64,000 nucleotides of DNA from Prorocentrum cordatum (GCA_963575745.1 CAUYUJ010019381.1:68353-132352); one strand, 5' to 3'; shown: positions 32,211 to 42,242, numbered from the stretch's first letter. Notes: generated by a model from the sequence alone, not told the origin. Numbers and translations are program-made.

Positions 32211-32645
32211 AATGGGACGAAGTGCACACGCGCGCGTCGTCGCGCGCGCATGTTGAAATCCTTCAAAAACTTGTGGTGCCGGAAGGATTTCGCAATCGGG
32301 TTTCCAAAAAATCATACCAAAACATAGGGTTTCGCAACATTGATTTGCTAAAAAAGCTTCCGCGCGAGCTCTTGCGAAATCTCAAGAAAACCATAGGTTT
32401 TTCAAGATTTTTACAAAATGCTACCAAACGGGTTTCGCGCGCGCGCATGTCGAAATCTGTCGAACGCCCTTGCGCGTGTGCCGTCGCGAGAATCATCGCA
32501 AAAAACGGGACGAAGTGCAGACGCGCGCGTCGTCGCGCGCGTATGCCGAAATCCTTCAAAACCCATCGGTTTCTCAAGGATTTCAAAATCGTGTGTCCAA
32601 AAATCCCACAAAAAACCCAAGGTTTCGCAACACGGATTTTCAACA
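32211..32645 (+). repeat. Tandem duplication of about 290 bp, AT-rich with CGCG blocks
   Basis: Two units contain GGGACGAAGTGCA, ACGCGCGCGTCGTCGCGCGC, GAAATCCTTCAAAA and GGTTTCGCAACA. Related motifs occur at 19260-19500, so this is a dispersed family. Confidence 0.7.
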
Positions 32646-32659
32646 AAAGCGTGCGCGCG

Positions 32660-33245
32660 CGCTCTTGCGTCGTCGTCGTCGTCGTCGCCGTCCTCCCTCC
32701 TCCCGCGTCGTCGTCGTCGTCGCCTACGTCGTCCTCTGTCTTTCCTCGTGTTCGTCGTCGTCGTCCTCTTTGGCGTCGTGGTCGTTTCCGTCGTCGTTGT
32801 CGCCGTGGTCGTCCTTCCTCCTCCTCCCTCGTCGTCGTCGTCGTCCGTCGTCGGCGTCTCGTCGTCGTCCCTCCTATTTCGTCGCCGTCGTCGTCGTCGT
32901 CGTTGTCGTCGTCGTCGTCTTCCCTCCTCCCTCGTCGTTGTCGTCGTCGGCGTCGCCGTCCTTCCTCCTTCTTCGTCGTTCGCGTCGTCGCCGTCCTCCC
33001 TCCTCCCTCGTCGTTGTCGTCGTTGTCGTCATTGTCGCCGTCGTCGTCCTCCCTCCTCCCTCGTCGTCGTCTTCGTTGGCGACGTCGTCGTCGTCTTCGT
33101 CGTCGTCGGCGTCGTCGTCGTCTTCGTCGTCGTCGACGTCGGCGTCGTCGTCGTCGAAGTCGTCGGAGACGTCGTCGGTGTCAGTCGTCGTCGTCGGCGT
33201 CGTCGTCGTCGACGTCGCTGTCGTCGTCGGCGTCGGGGTCGTTGC
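32660..33245. repeat. GTC microsatellite with CCTCCCTC interruptions
   Basis: GTC triplets broken at semi-regular intervals by CCTCCTCCCTC. Open frames (poly-Ser, poly-Arg, poly-Val, poly-Asp) are artefacts. Confidence 0.88.
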
Positions 33246-33354
33246 CAAGTGCCGTTTGGTACATACCGTCACGGTCTTAAGAGGTGTTGCAAACCAAGTT
33301 GCGGGTGGGTGGGTGGGATGTTTGCAAGAGCATGGGATGTGTCAAATCGTTGGT

Positions 33355-33540
33355 TACACGCAATTGCACCACATAGATTTCACCAGATATGTTGCCCCAC
33401 CTAGGTTGCACACTACATGTTGTGTCTCGTAGAGTGTACCACATGTACTGCACAGCATCGATTGCACAACATCGATTGCACGACATAGATGGCACCACAT
33501 AGTTGGTTCCGCACAGACTGCACAGCACTGCTTGCTAGAA
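33355..33540 (+). repeat. Degenerate GATTGCACAACATA tandem repeat
   Basis: Units of about 11-14 bp (TTGCACCACATAGA, GATTGCACAACATC, GATTGCACGACATA). Similar motifs at 8270-8690 and 31860-31980. Confidence 0.65.
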
Positions 33541-33828
33541 ACACACTGTTCGGGACCCACGCCGGCTAACGTTGCACTCCTTCTGGTGATAGTCAGCAGC
33601 TTGATTGTGTTCGGGCGGTGTGGGCGGTTCTGGGTGGGGGGCGTCCTCCTCGAGGAGTTGGCGACCAAATCCCCCCCCCCAGTGGTGACCCCCCTTTGGC
33701 GCTGCCGGGGGGGGGGGGGCGAAGGAGCGGGGCCCAAAGGCGGGGCCGAGAGCTCCGTGTACGGCAGGCTCGTGTTTCTCGTGCCGCGAACGACGGGGCG
33801 GCGACCCCAGCCTGGGGGGGGGGAGGCG
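33541..33828. other. Unassigned GC-rich sequence
   Basis: Homopolymer C and G runs; no recognisable gene. Confidence 0.4.
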
Positions 33829-33862
33829 GAGGAGGAGGAGGAGGAGGAGGAGGAGGAGGAGG
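33829..33862. repeat. GGA array at the left flank of LINE-2
   Basis: About eleven GGA triplets ending exactly where the spliced leader begins. Confidence 0.85.
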
Positions 33863-33884
33863 TCCGTAGCCATTTTGGCTCAAG
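33863..33884 (+). other. Dinoflagellate spliced leader sequence
   Basis: All 22 positions match the DinoSL consensus (DCCGTAGCCATTTTGG... ending CTCAAG; D is T here). DinoSL is added by trans-splicing to the 5' ends of dinoflagellate nuclear mRNAs. It is not an SL RNA gene, because the next bases are GGGCC and not a GT donor. It most likely entered DNA by reverse transcription of a trans-spliced LINE mRNA. Confidence 0.95.
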
Positions 33885-34052
33885 GGGCCTTCTCCTGAAC
33901 TTCCAACCTCGCTCGAGCAGTTGAGGCGTGTGGAAAAACAAAGAGAAAAACCTTGAGACTCACTGGCCTGGGGTTCGCGACCCCAAGCAGCGTTTAACGA
34001 TCGGTCCGGCTTCAGTGCCCGGCCTTGTGTGCGCTCCTCGGAGCATCAAGCC

Positions 34053-35435
34053 ATGTCGCATGCGGACACCACGAGTCTCGTCTGCACGAACTGCGGCTGC
34101 AAGAAGAATCCTTGGTATTACCATTCTTGCTACCACTGTGGGCATTCTCTCTTATCTGGTCCAAGTATCTCTGTCTACCCACGGCCTTCAGGCGTCTGGG
34201 ATCGCTCTAATCGCTCGTCCCCGCCCTTCGACTTCTCGGTCTCCTCCCAGCAGCATCAGCAGTCGAAGTTCTGGGGCAAGGGGTGGGGGTCGTACGGCAA
34301 GGACAGCGGAGGAAAGAGCGGAGACAGGAAGGGAGGAGGCACGGGTGGCAAAGGTGGCAAAGGAGGAAAAGGCGGAAAGAGGTCCCCAGGAGGAGGCGGT
34401 AAAGGTCAAGGAGCCCCAGGAGGTGTCCCAGGTTGGCAATCTTACGGCAAAGGCTACGGCAACGTCGGCTCTTCCCCCAACGGCGGCCCTCCAGAAGGGA
34501 AAGGCAAAGGGAAGGCGCTCGGCCTTCTATCCCACCTCGCAGGCAAGAAATGCGCATTGCCTGAAGAGTCGAAGGCCAAACTCAGGTCGGTGTTGGACGA
34601 AGTCCAGGAGGAGCGTGCGAAGAAGACCCCCACCTCTGTTCGGATCAAACGCCTCGAGTCCAAGTTGGAAAAGAAGTACAATCGTCTTTCAGTTGTCCAG
34701 GAGGAAATGGCTGGTCTTGAGGAGCTGGCGGCCCAATTGGTGGCCAGACAGACCGACCTGGAGACCCAGCTCAGCTCCCTCACGTCGGAGATCGAGTCCT
34801 TGGAGGAGGAGGTTTCCGGATGGGAGGGGGAGAAGCAGGAGCACGCGGAGTACGATGACTATCCGGGTTTGGAGGCAACTAGTTCAGGAGGATGGGTTTA
34901 CGATGAAGTTTTGGACAAATGGTGGTCAGCCAAGCATCTCCAGGGCATGTTGCACCTTTGGGAGAAAGTTATTGGAGACCACCCCGACTCAGAGAACATC
35001 CTCGCTAAGTATGACTCTCTCAAGGCTCAGAACGAACCCGTGCATGATTCTGAGGAGGAGGAGGATGAGGAAAGCAAGGAGCAGCGCAGGCAGCAGGAGC
35101 AGCTCATGCGCGAGGGGGCAGATGGAGCAGGAGCAGCAGAGGAGGAACAGGCAGAAATGCTGGTCCTCAACACGGGCGACACAAAAGGGGACGCGGACAT
35201 GCCGGATCGAGCTAAGAGAGCGTCAGAAGAGCCCGCCCCTAGAGCTCATCGTGCCCGGCTGTTGCCCCCGCCGCCCCCGCCTACTTCTTCAGCGGCCCCC
35301 GGTGGTACCCATATTCAGGATCTGGCTACCAAGAAGGGCTTTCGGAGCACGGAGGGGTCCACTAAGAGCCTTGCCAAAATCGCCGCGGCTTTTCGAAGTG
35401 GAACCGTCACAAGAAAGATCAAGCCATGCTTTTGA
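34053..35435 (+). CDS. LINE-2 ORF1 protein, zinc-ribbon and coiled-coil
   Basis: 460 aa from the first good ATG (MSHADTT), about 170 nt after the spliced leader. Residues 11-29 hold C-x2-C-G-C-x9-C-x2-C (CTNCGCKKN...CYHC), with exactly the spacing of LINE-1 ORF1. A Gly/Lys-rich stretch follows (GGKGGKGGKGGKRSPGGGG), then a long predicted coiled coil (LESKLEKKYNRLSVVQEEM and LETQLSSLTSEIESLEEEV), an acidic region (EEEEDEESKEQ) and a Pro-rich segment. Presumed RNA-binding, oligomerising partner of ORF2. The frame is intact although ORF2 is not, so the protein could still act in trans. The +1 frame is again open along the whole gene. Confidence 0.82.
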   Translation: MSHADTTSLVCTNCGCKKNPWYYHSCYHCGHSLLSGPSISVYPRPSGVWDRSNRSSPPFDFSVSSQQHQQSKFWGKGWGSYGKDSGGKSGDRKGGGTGGKGGKGGKGGKRSPGGGGKGQGAPGGVPGWQSYGKGYGNVGSSPNGGPPEGKGKGKALGLLSHLAGKKCALPEESKAKLRSVLDEVQEERAKKTPTSVRIKRLESKLEKKYNRLSVVQEEMAGLEELAAQLVARQTDLETQLSSLTSEIESLEEEVSGWEGEKQEHAEYDDYPGLEATSSGGWVYDEVLDKWWSAKHLQGMLHLWEKVIGDHPDSENILAKYDSLKAQNEPVHDSEEEEDEESKEQRRQQEQLMREGADGAGAAEEEQAEMLVLNTGDTKGDADMPDRAKRASEEPAPRAHRARLLPPPPPPTSSAAPGGTHIQDLATKKGFRSTEGSTKSLAKIAAAFRSGTVTRKIKPCF

Positions 35436-35511
35436 TGCTCAACGTGCGCGGCGCGCACACCATACCACAAGTAAGAAGTGTAAACAGTTAGCGCAGCTTT
35501 CGGCATTAACA

Positions 35512-36123
35512 ATGAATGCTTCTTGCTGGACTACGGCGTGCGACGTGTTAGAGTCAACGCAAGCCGACATAGTATTCATTCAGGAACACAAGCTGCTTTC
35601 TGAAAGTTATTCGAAAGTTGTGGCAACCCTTCAGTGCAAGGGCTGGAAAGTGTTCGGCACGGCAGCGGTACGGGGTCCACTCGGAGGAGCGTCCGGAGGC
35701 TGTTTTATTCTGATTCGGGCCTTCTTGGATGCTTGGATAGGGGAGCCAGGGCTGCAGGTAGTGCATGATGCTCGGATCTGCAGGTGCTTCTTGAGAACCA
35801 GGGCTTTAGGAAGTATTGCCTTGTTCTGTGTGTATCTGAAGTCGGGAGTGGGCCTCAACGACTTCAACGTTGCCCTCATCGACAAGATCGGGGCGGCAGT
35901 CCTCGAAGTTCAGTCGCACTCGTCTGTACTGATCGGGGGGGATTTTAACATTGACGTGTCATGTTTCAGGGAGCACGTTGACATCAGCTCATGGAGAGCC
36001 ACGGTGAAAGCAGCAGTAGACCCGACATATGTGAGTGGAGAGCATCATTCTCACATCGATTACTTCATCATCGACACGAATCTGGCCTACGCAATCCGGG
36101 ATAATATTTGCAACGCAGTTTAA
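35512..36123 (+). pseudogene. LINE-2 ORF2 remnant: endonuclease domain only
   Basis: 203 aa from ATG (MNASCW), in the +1 frame relative to ORF1. APE-type endonuclease signatures are IVFIQEHKL (catalytic Glu), GGDFNIDV (Asp/Asn) and IDYFIID. It stops at NICNAV just before the expected terminal His motif. The RT and RNase H that should follow are absent, and the sequence passes directly into the ORF2 C-terminal region in a different frame. The simplest reading is an internal deletion of several kilobases with a junction near 36117-36125. Confidence 0.8.
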
Positions 36124-36478
36124 ATTCTTAAGCCAACACAGCCCTACCTGGGACAATGGCAGATTCCGTTGCACGATTTGTCTTAGGAGAGTCTCCCCAA
36201 ACACCACAAAACCCTGTCAGGAGGTGGCCTCGCACATACAGGCGGCCATCGAAACGGCAGGGGAGCTGAGACACAAGCTGCAGATAGGTTGGGTCATAGG
36301 ATCGCGCATGCCCATTGTTTTCTGTGCAGCCTGCGGAGGGTTCACGTCCAGCGTCCGCAGTCGTAAGCTCCACGCCAAGTGTACTGCGAAGGTGTCCTCG
36401 GAGCTCAGAAAGCTCCGTCGTGGCGAGGTCCCTGGTACACAACCGCTGCAGAGGTTTAAGAATGTGATGCCAGTTTAA
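36101..36478 (+). pseudogene. LINE-2 ORF2 C-terminal zinc region, out of frame
   Basis: Frame 2 encodes a Cys-rich segment (FRCTICLRR, VFCAACGGF, HAKC) ending FKNVMPV. It aligns by Cys spacing and flanks with the last zinc region of LINE-1 ORF2 (CRVCLLG...FLFTCLHC). It has no start of its own and follows the endonuclease directly, so it is the far side of the deletion. Confidence 0.7.
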
Positions 36479-36967
36479 TGTGCGGCTACCCTTGAAACGG
36501 ACAAGTCGGGAACCGACGTGCGCACTTTTGGAACTGGTGGGGGGGACATGTTCGTTAACAAAGCGTCCGGCTCCCGACAAGGCATCAACAAGTTAAGAAC
36601 GAGCTGTTCTTCTAATATCTTCCCTCGCCTGGAGGGTGGAGAGCGCGGGGATGCCCTAGAGCGAAGGTTTGGGGTCTGGCTGAGCAGTTTGGGATCGGGA
36701 GGTGTCAGCAGGCAGGTAGCAGCAGGAATGGGCCCCCGCGCATTTTAATGTTCCCCTCACTCCCCTCCTCCTCGACGTCTCCGACAATTTCGGCGACGTC
36801 GGCGGCGCCCTGCAGGCCGCCGAGGAAGGAGCGAGGAGGGAGGAGGGTGATTTCCCAGGGGGCTGGCTTGCAGGTTCATCTCGCCTCTCCCTGGTCCGAC
36901 CCTTTTTTATTTTCCTTTCGGTAGTTCTGGACCTCTGGTTTTGGACTCCGATTCTGGTGCTGGTGCT
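36479..36967 (+). other. Probable 3' UTR of LINE-2
   Basis: No open frame of note. It ends in GCTGGTGCTGGTGCTGG before the GGA array. Its assignment to LINE-2 is by position only. Confidence 0.45.
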
Positions 36968-37735
36968 GGAGGAGGAGGAGGAGGAGGAGGCCCTCCTCCT
37001 CCTCCTCTCTTCCCTTTGGGGGTCAGGCCATCCACCCCTGCAGATCTGGCGCGCTCATGGCCGGCGGTGGTCCAGAACCCGTCGACCTCGAGTGGCGGGC
37101 TCGAGCGGAAAGCTGCGATCGCTCGAGGCCGAAAGATCCAGCAGTGGCAGGGCCCACGGCTCCCTAGTCGCCACAGCAGAGCGGCTGGGGGCTGGAGGCC
37201 GCGGCGAGCTGGCAGGGGCCAGGGGCGCGCGACTTTCCTTGGGAGGGCGCGGGGGGCTTCGCTAGGGTCTTCCTCCTCCTCCTCCTCCCCCCTCCTCCTC
37301 CTCCTCCTCCTCCTCCTCCTCCACCTCCTCCTCCTCCTCCCTCCTCCTCCTCCTCCCCTCCTCCTCCTCCTCCTCCTCCTCCTCCTCCTCCTCCTCCTCC
37401 CCCCTCCTCCCCTCCAGGAGGAGGGGGCCCCTCGTCTCCGCGTGTGGCGCGCCGCGCTGGCGGCCTGCGTGGAGCCGAGCCGCGTGAGATCGCCGCGTGG
37501 GCCCCAAGCAGCGGGGCGCGGGCCTCTCGGCCGCCCTGGGCCGAGCGGCTCGGGGCGGCGGGAGGCCCTGAGGAGGAGGAGGGCGGAGGAGGAGGAGCAG
37601 AGGAGGAGGAGGAGGAGGAGGAGGAGGAGGAGGAGGAGGAGGAGGAGGAGGAGGAGGAGGAGGAGGAGGAGGAGGAGGAGGAGGAGGAGGAGGAGGAGGA
37701 GGAGGAGGAGAAGGAGGAGGAGGAAAAGGATGCTT
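36968..37735. repeat. GGA, TCC and GGA arrays alternating in strand
   Basis: Short GGA (about 36968-36990) and TCC blocks, then TCC at about 37268-37420 and GGA at about 37570-37730, separated by unassigned GC-rich sequence. The last two are inverted relative to each other. Confidence 0.85.
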
Positions 37736-37774
37736 GCGTTACAAGTTTGTTCACGACCGGCCTTTTCGCTCACG

Positions 37775-38030
37775 CTCGGGCCCGGGGACCCTCGCAGATC
37801 GATCCGGCTCGACAGATGGCGCAGGAAGGTGGGGTCTATTATAGCATAGGGTTCTGGGCGTGTTTTTCTACGATGTTGCAATCGTTTCGCAACCAGCGTT
37901 TCCACTCAGTTTCGGGCCCGGGGACCCTCCCAGATCGATCCGGCTCGAAAAGCGGCACAGAAAGATGGGGTCTGCAGGGCTGCGGGCGTGTGTTTGTCTA
38001 CGATGCTGCAATTTTTGCTGCAGCGTGTCG
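37775..38030 (+). repeat. Tandem duplication of about 125 bp
   Basis: TCGGGCCCGGGGACCCTC, CAGATCGATCCGGCTCGA, GTGGGGTCT-like and CTACGATGTTGCAAT blocks occur twice in order. No gene seen. Confidence 0.75.
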
Positions 38031-38246
38031 GATCCCAGGGGAGTCCCACGCGCCCAGAGGGAGTCGGCCAGGACGCAACGGCGCCCAGCGAGGGGAGGGA
38101 GTCCCGGGGCCCAGGCCCCGCCCGCGAGAGCACCCGGCGGGAGCTGGATGCGCGTGCCGCGGCCGGCCGTGGCCGCGCGTGTTTTTGTCCAGCGCTCGGC
38201 CCTGGCGTGGCCGGGCACCGTGGTCCTCCACACACACTCTCCGCAG

Positions 38247-38560
38247 CCTCCTCCTCCTCCTCCTCCTCCTCCTCCTCCTCCTCCTCCTCCTCCTCCTCCT
38301 CCTCTCCTCCTCCTCCTCCTCCTCCTCCTCCTCCTCCTCCTCCTCCTCCTCCTCCTCCTCCTCCTCTCCTCCTCCTCCTCCTCCTCCTCCTCCTCCTCCT
38401 CCTCCGCCTCCTCCTCCTCCTCCTCCTCCTCCTCCTCCTCCTCCTCCTCCTCTCTCCTCCTCCTCCTCCTCCTCCTCCTCCTCCTCCGCTTCCTCCTCCT
38501 CCTCCTCCCCCTCCTCCTCCTGCTCCTCCTCCTGCTCCTCCTCCTCCTCCGCAGCAGCAG
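38247..38560. repeat. Long TCC microsatellite
   Basis: About 310 bp of TCC with phase-shifting interruptions and a few TGC units at the end. Confidence 0.9.
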
Positions 38561-39861
38561 CAGCTTCCGCATGCAGATCCAGCCATGTCTGCTTCCAGCC
38601 TCCTGGCAAGCTGAACGGGCAGAGACACTGTGTACGTGGCGGTACAAGCGGGAGAGCGCGAGAGGAACTTGCGCGCTCATGCACTCTTGAGTCTTGAGGT
38701 CTCCAAAGGACAGCTTGGAGGTACAAAAAGATGAGAAGGCAGGAGCTCGTGCGACAAACTGAGATTGCTTTATGGTGTTGGACGACTCTTGGGGACATCA
38801 TCCAGAGGCTCCGCGGCCACCTCTGAGGGTCTTGTAGCGGTATTGGGGCCTGCTGGCAGAACGTCGCAAGATTTATTGAACGAATTTGGGTCAGCTTGCG
38901 CCATATGCGAGGACATTTCGGGATATGCAGGACAATTTTGGAGTGATATGGGGGCACCTTGGACGCCTGAACGCCCCCGCCCCGTCTCTCGTCGAGACCC
39001 AGTAGGGCCACGGGTCAAAATCCCAAACCGGAACGCCACTAGCTGTCTCGCTCAACCCCCACCCGCCGTATCCCCACATAAGCAGCACCCAGAACTCAGC
39101 ATAGGCAGAGGTCGCCACAAGATGGACAACTAAGCAATTGGGAGCCAGTACAGACGCCAAGGGCGCGACGCTCGAGAGGTGCGCCACGCATGCCAGGTGC
39201 GCCACGCGCACCGGGTGCTCCAGGTGTCCCAGGTGCCAGTAATAGCCCCCTCTCCAAAAAGGAAGAAGGGAAATGGAAAAGAGAACCCCCGCTAACCATG
39301 GCGACGCCGCTCCTTCCCCGTGCTTGCCAGCATTTGCACACTGCTCGGCGTACAGCCCTCACGTGCCGCGCCCTCCCCAATCAGAAGTGCTCGCACGGCC
39401 CCAGGCCATGGCTCAAGGCCGGGGCTTGAGAAGTCTCGAGGGGGGGGGCAAGGAATGGCAGGAGAGGGGAGCGGAGGTGGAGGCGCAGCTGGAGGGGGGA
39501 GCGGCATTTGGCTGCAAAAAATCACTCGACCCAGCGCGGCCGACGCGAGGGCCACCGCGGTGCGCAACGTGGGCAGGAGATTCCGGACACTGCAGGTTAG
39601 GTGCAATCCAGCATAAATCACTCGGTGTGTCCAACCAGCGGCCCGATTACCCCTCCTCCACCGCCAGGTCGTGCCGTGAAATGCAGCGGCCCGCGCGTGG
39701 TTTGTGTCATGACTTGTCTTTCTCTTCCGCTTCATCCTCCTACTCCTCAGGCTCCTCTTCTGCAGCCGTGTCCCCCAAGTTGCGGAGTCGTTCTTCAGGA
39801 TTCCGATCAACCTAACACTTGTTTCCGGTGATTGCTCTTGAGCAAGCCTTCACACTTTAAG
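38561..39861. other. Unassigned sequence upstream of the vWD-like gene
   Basis: Short imperfect repeats (CCAGGTGCGCCACGCGCACC) lie near 39190-39240. Pyrimidine-rich sequence at 39715-39770 precedes the gene and could include a trans-splice acceptor. No promoter motif is recognised; dinoflagellate promoters generally lack TATA boxes. Confidence 0.4.
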
Positions 39862-41326
39862 ATGCCTTGTATCAGCAATGTGGCGACTGCGAGCTTCGTG
39901 TTCGTCGGAGCCCAAGCCATGCAGCTGGGTGTTCACGACGGCCAGATGGGGGCGAGTGATCCTGCATGGTTGAAAGGAATCAGCGCGCATGGTGGGATTC
40001 AATGCACCGTCGATGACGAGTGTGTTGTCGGCTCTGGCGAGGGCTCTTGCACGGTGATGGTGGACCTCGCGGTGCCGATTCAGTTGGGCAGCACCGACTC
40101 TGGCAACGACTGCGAGGTCATATCGGATGATCCCGACATGACATGCCCAGCCAGGTTCGAGACGCCGCCATCGGACATCACCGTCAAGGGGAAGTCGGCG
40201 GCGTCGCATTGGAACCTCTGCTGGAAGCAAGATGCCCCCAGCACCCATCGCCGAGCCTATACCCCAGCCGTGGGGGATTACTGCTACTATGTCAACGGTA
40301 TATGCTTCCTGTGGGCTTCTCCATGCTCTGGCGGGTGTTCCTCAGTCGATCTTTCCGCGCACACGTCGTTCTGCCCTACGTTGCGCTACGCTACGGAGGC
40401 GGAGTTCTTGACTGCTCTGCCTACCCTCAATGGAAATCGACCGACCTTCTATAGCAAATGCGCAGCCGACATATTTGATCCTTACTTCAGACATTGCGAT
40501 TACATGAACGACTTCGTGCGAGTGGAGGACAACTCGTGGAACGAATTGGTCCTCGTATGTCCGGCAACGGCCCCCGCAACCGGTGGCGCCGGTGGGGCCC
40601 CCGCACTCGGTGGCGCCGGTGGGGCCCCCGCACTCGGTGGCGCGGGCTCTGCCGTTGGCGATCCGCACTTGCAGAACATCTACGGTGAGCGTTTCGATCT
40701 GATGAAGCCTGGTAAGCACGTGTTGGTTAACATTCCAAGGGGAGCTCTTTCGGAGAATGCGCTGCTGCAAGTAGAGGCTGAGGCACGCCAAATGGGTGGA
40801 AAATGCGCAGACATGTACTTCCAAGAGCTGAACATCACAGGGTCGTGGGTGGCGGCAGCGAAGCAGAGCGGCGGCCTTCACTTCAAAGCGGGCGAGATGG
40901 TAGAGGAAATACGGGGCGTGAAAACGACCACAGCCACTGCTTCTCTTTTGTTGCCGCCTTCCAGCCCGCAGAAACAAAGCAGTGGCTGTGGTCATTTTCG
41001 TTGAGCTTGGCACCAGGGAAATGACCACAACCACTGCTTCTTTTTCGGCCGGCTGAAAGGCGGCGCAAACAAAAAGCAGTGGCTGTGGTCATTTTCCTGT
41101 CCCGCAGGAAAAGACGAATTGGGAAGTGTTCGGGAGGGTGGAGCTGAAGGTTGCCCACGGCCGCACCAAGCAGGGCATCCAGTACCTCAATTTGTACGTC
41201 AAGCACCTCGATCGTACCGGGCTTGCTGTCGGCGGGCTGCTGGGAGAAGACGATCACTCGGAGGCGGCGGTCTCGCCCAAGGAGTGTGCGCAGACCCTCT
41301 CCCTCATCACGGTAAGCTCTGAGTGA
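39862..41326 (+). CDS. Secreted-type protein with GDPH (vWD-like) domain, one intron
   Basis: Two exons (39862-40917 and 41108-41326) splice in phase 0 to give 424 aa. The start is ATG at 39862, giving a short hydrophobic N-terminus (VATASFVFVGAQA) that could be a signal peptide. The middle is Cys-rich (CTVDDECVVGSGEGSC; CYYVNGIC). Before the C-terminal domain, two in-frame 10-residue repeats occur (GGAGGAPALG). The domain begins AVGDPHLQNIYGERFDL and ends VGGLLGEDDHSEAA, resembling a von Willebrand type D domain (GDPH start, GLLG-type end). Exon 2 continues it smoothly with TNWEVFGRVELKVAHG. The family seems common in dinoflagellates. Function unknown; probably an extracellular or surface protein. 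AATAAAA at about 41449 is downstream. Confidence 0.78.
40918..41107 (+). other. Introner-like intron of two inverted hairpin units
   Basis: 190 bp, starting GTGAAAACG and ending CCCGCAG (GT-AG). Removing it restores the protein reading in phase. It holds two units of about 80 bp. Each has arms GACCACAGCCACTGCTT and AAGCAGTGGCTGTGGTC. The loops of the two units are near reverse complements (TTTTGTTGCCGCCTT against AAGGCGGCGCAAACA), so the units are head-to-head copies. TIR-bearing introns of this kind match introner elements described in dinoflagellates and other protists. Confidence 0.8.
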
Positions 41327-41476
41327 GCCAGCGCATCCGTCCTCTTCTCGATTGAGGCAGGCCTCGCGCAGACACGGGCTCGGAACGGGCGGTTGTAGAG
41401 GCGAGCGTTGCCTCATCATCCCTCTCCTCCTCGCCCTGCTCTCGAAGAATAAAAACACGTCATAAATGATTAAGGT

Positions 41477-41612
41477 TGGAGCTCCGCGCGGACTTCTTAG
41501 ATCTGCGCTGGGACCCCCTGGCGGTGCCTCTGGCGCCGCCCCTGGCACGCTCCGCGCACCAGAGAGGGGGCTTCCATCACAGACCCAAGAAGTCCGCGCG
41601 GACCTCCGAAAG
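41477..41612. mobile_element. GC-rich fold-back element FB-G, copy 2
   Basis: Left arm GAGCTCCGCGCGGACTTCTT and right arm AAGAAGTCCGCGCGGACCTC, with the GGCGGTGCCTCTGGCGCCGCC core. Matches the family at 55875-56074. Confidence 0.7.
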
Positions 41613-41665
41613 TTGATGCTTACGCAGCGCTTTCTCCTTCTACTTCCACCTCTAGCACGGTCTCC

Positions 41666-41783
41666 TCCGCCTCCTCCTCGTCCTCCTCCTCCCTCCTCCC
41701 TCCTCCCTCCTCCGCCCTCCTCCTCCTCCTCCTCCTCCTCCTCCTCCTCTTCCTCCTCCTCCTCCTCCTCCTCCTCCTCCTCC

Positions 41784-41862
<79 letters not shown>

Positions 41863-42242
41863 TTGTTCATCGTTCGCTCGCGCGCCTGCCATTCTCTACC
41901 CCATCCCTCTCCGCCTCGCCCTGTTCCCCTCCTCCTGCGCCGCCTCCTCCGCGTCCCACTCGCTTGCTCGCGCGCCCGCGCGCTGGAAAACCCACTCGAG
42001 AGAAAGGCCGAGACCCCGGGAATTCCGTCGTGAGGGCCAGGCCTCCCTCAGGCCCGTGCGCCACGAATGACAGCAGCACGAAACAAAAGCGAGACTGCTG
42101 GCTCCTCCTCCTCCACGCCATCCTCCTCCTCCTCCTCCTCCTCCTCCTCCTCCTCCTCCTCCCTCCCTCCTCCTCCCTCCTCCTCCTCCTCCTCCTCCTC
42201 CTCCTCCTCCTCCTCCTCCTCCTCCTCCTCCTCCTCCTCCTG
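41666..42242. repeat. TCC and CAT microsatellites
   Basis: TCC at about 41666-41785 passes into a pure CAT array (41786-41862). A second TCC array runs at about 42105-42242. The intervening 240 bp are unassigned. Confidence 0.88.

Larger units (their letters stand above)
33863..36967 (+). mobile_element. LINE-2: spliced-leader-capped, internally deleted LINE
   Basis: Begins with the DinoSL (33863-33884), then a 5' UTR, an intact ORF1 (34053-35435), a truncated ORF2 with endonuclease only (35512-36123), and the C-terminal zinc region of ORF2 in another frame (to 36478). RT and RNase H are missing. The ORF1 Cys motif, ORF order and frame relation match LINE-1, but the sequences are well diverged. 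The left flank is GGA microsatellite, and GGA repeats resume at about 36968, which I take as the right edge. No poly-A is seen, so that edge is uncertain. Confidence 0.82.

Noticed and set aside
33863-33884. SL RNA gene
   Set aside because: The leader is followed by GGGCC and not a GT donor plus the SL RNA intron, and it is joined to a LINE 5' UTR.
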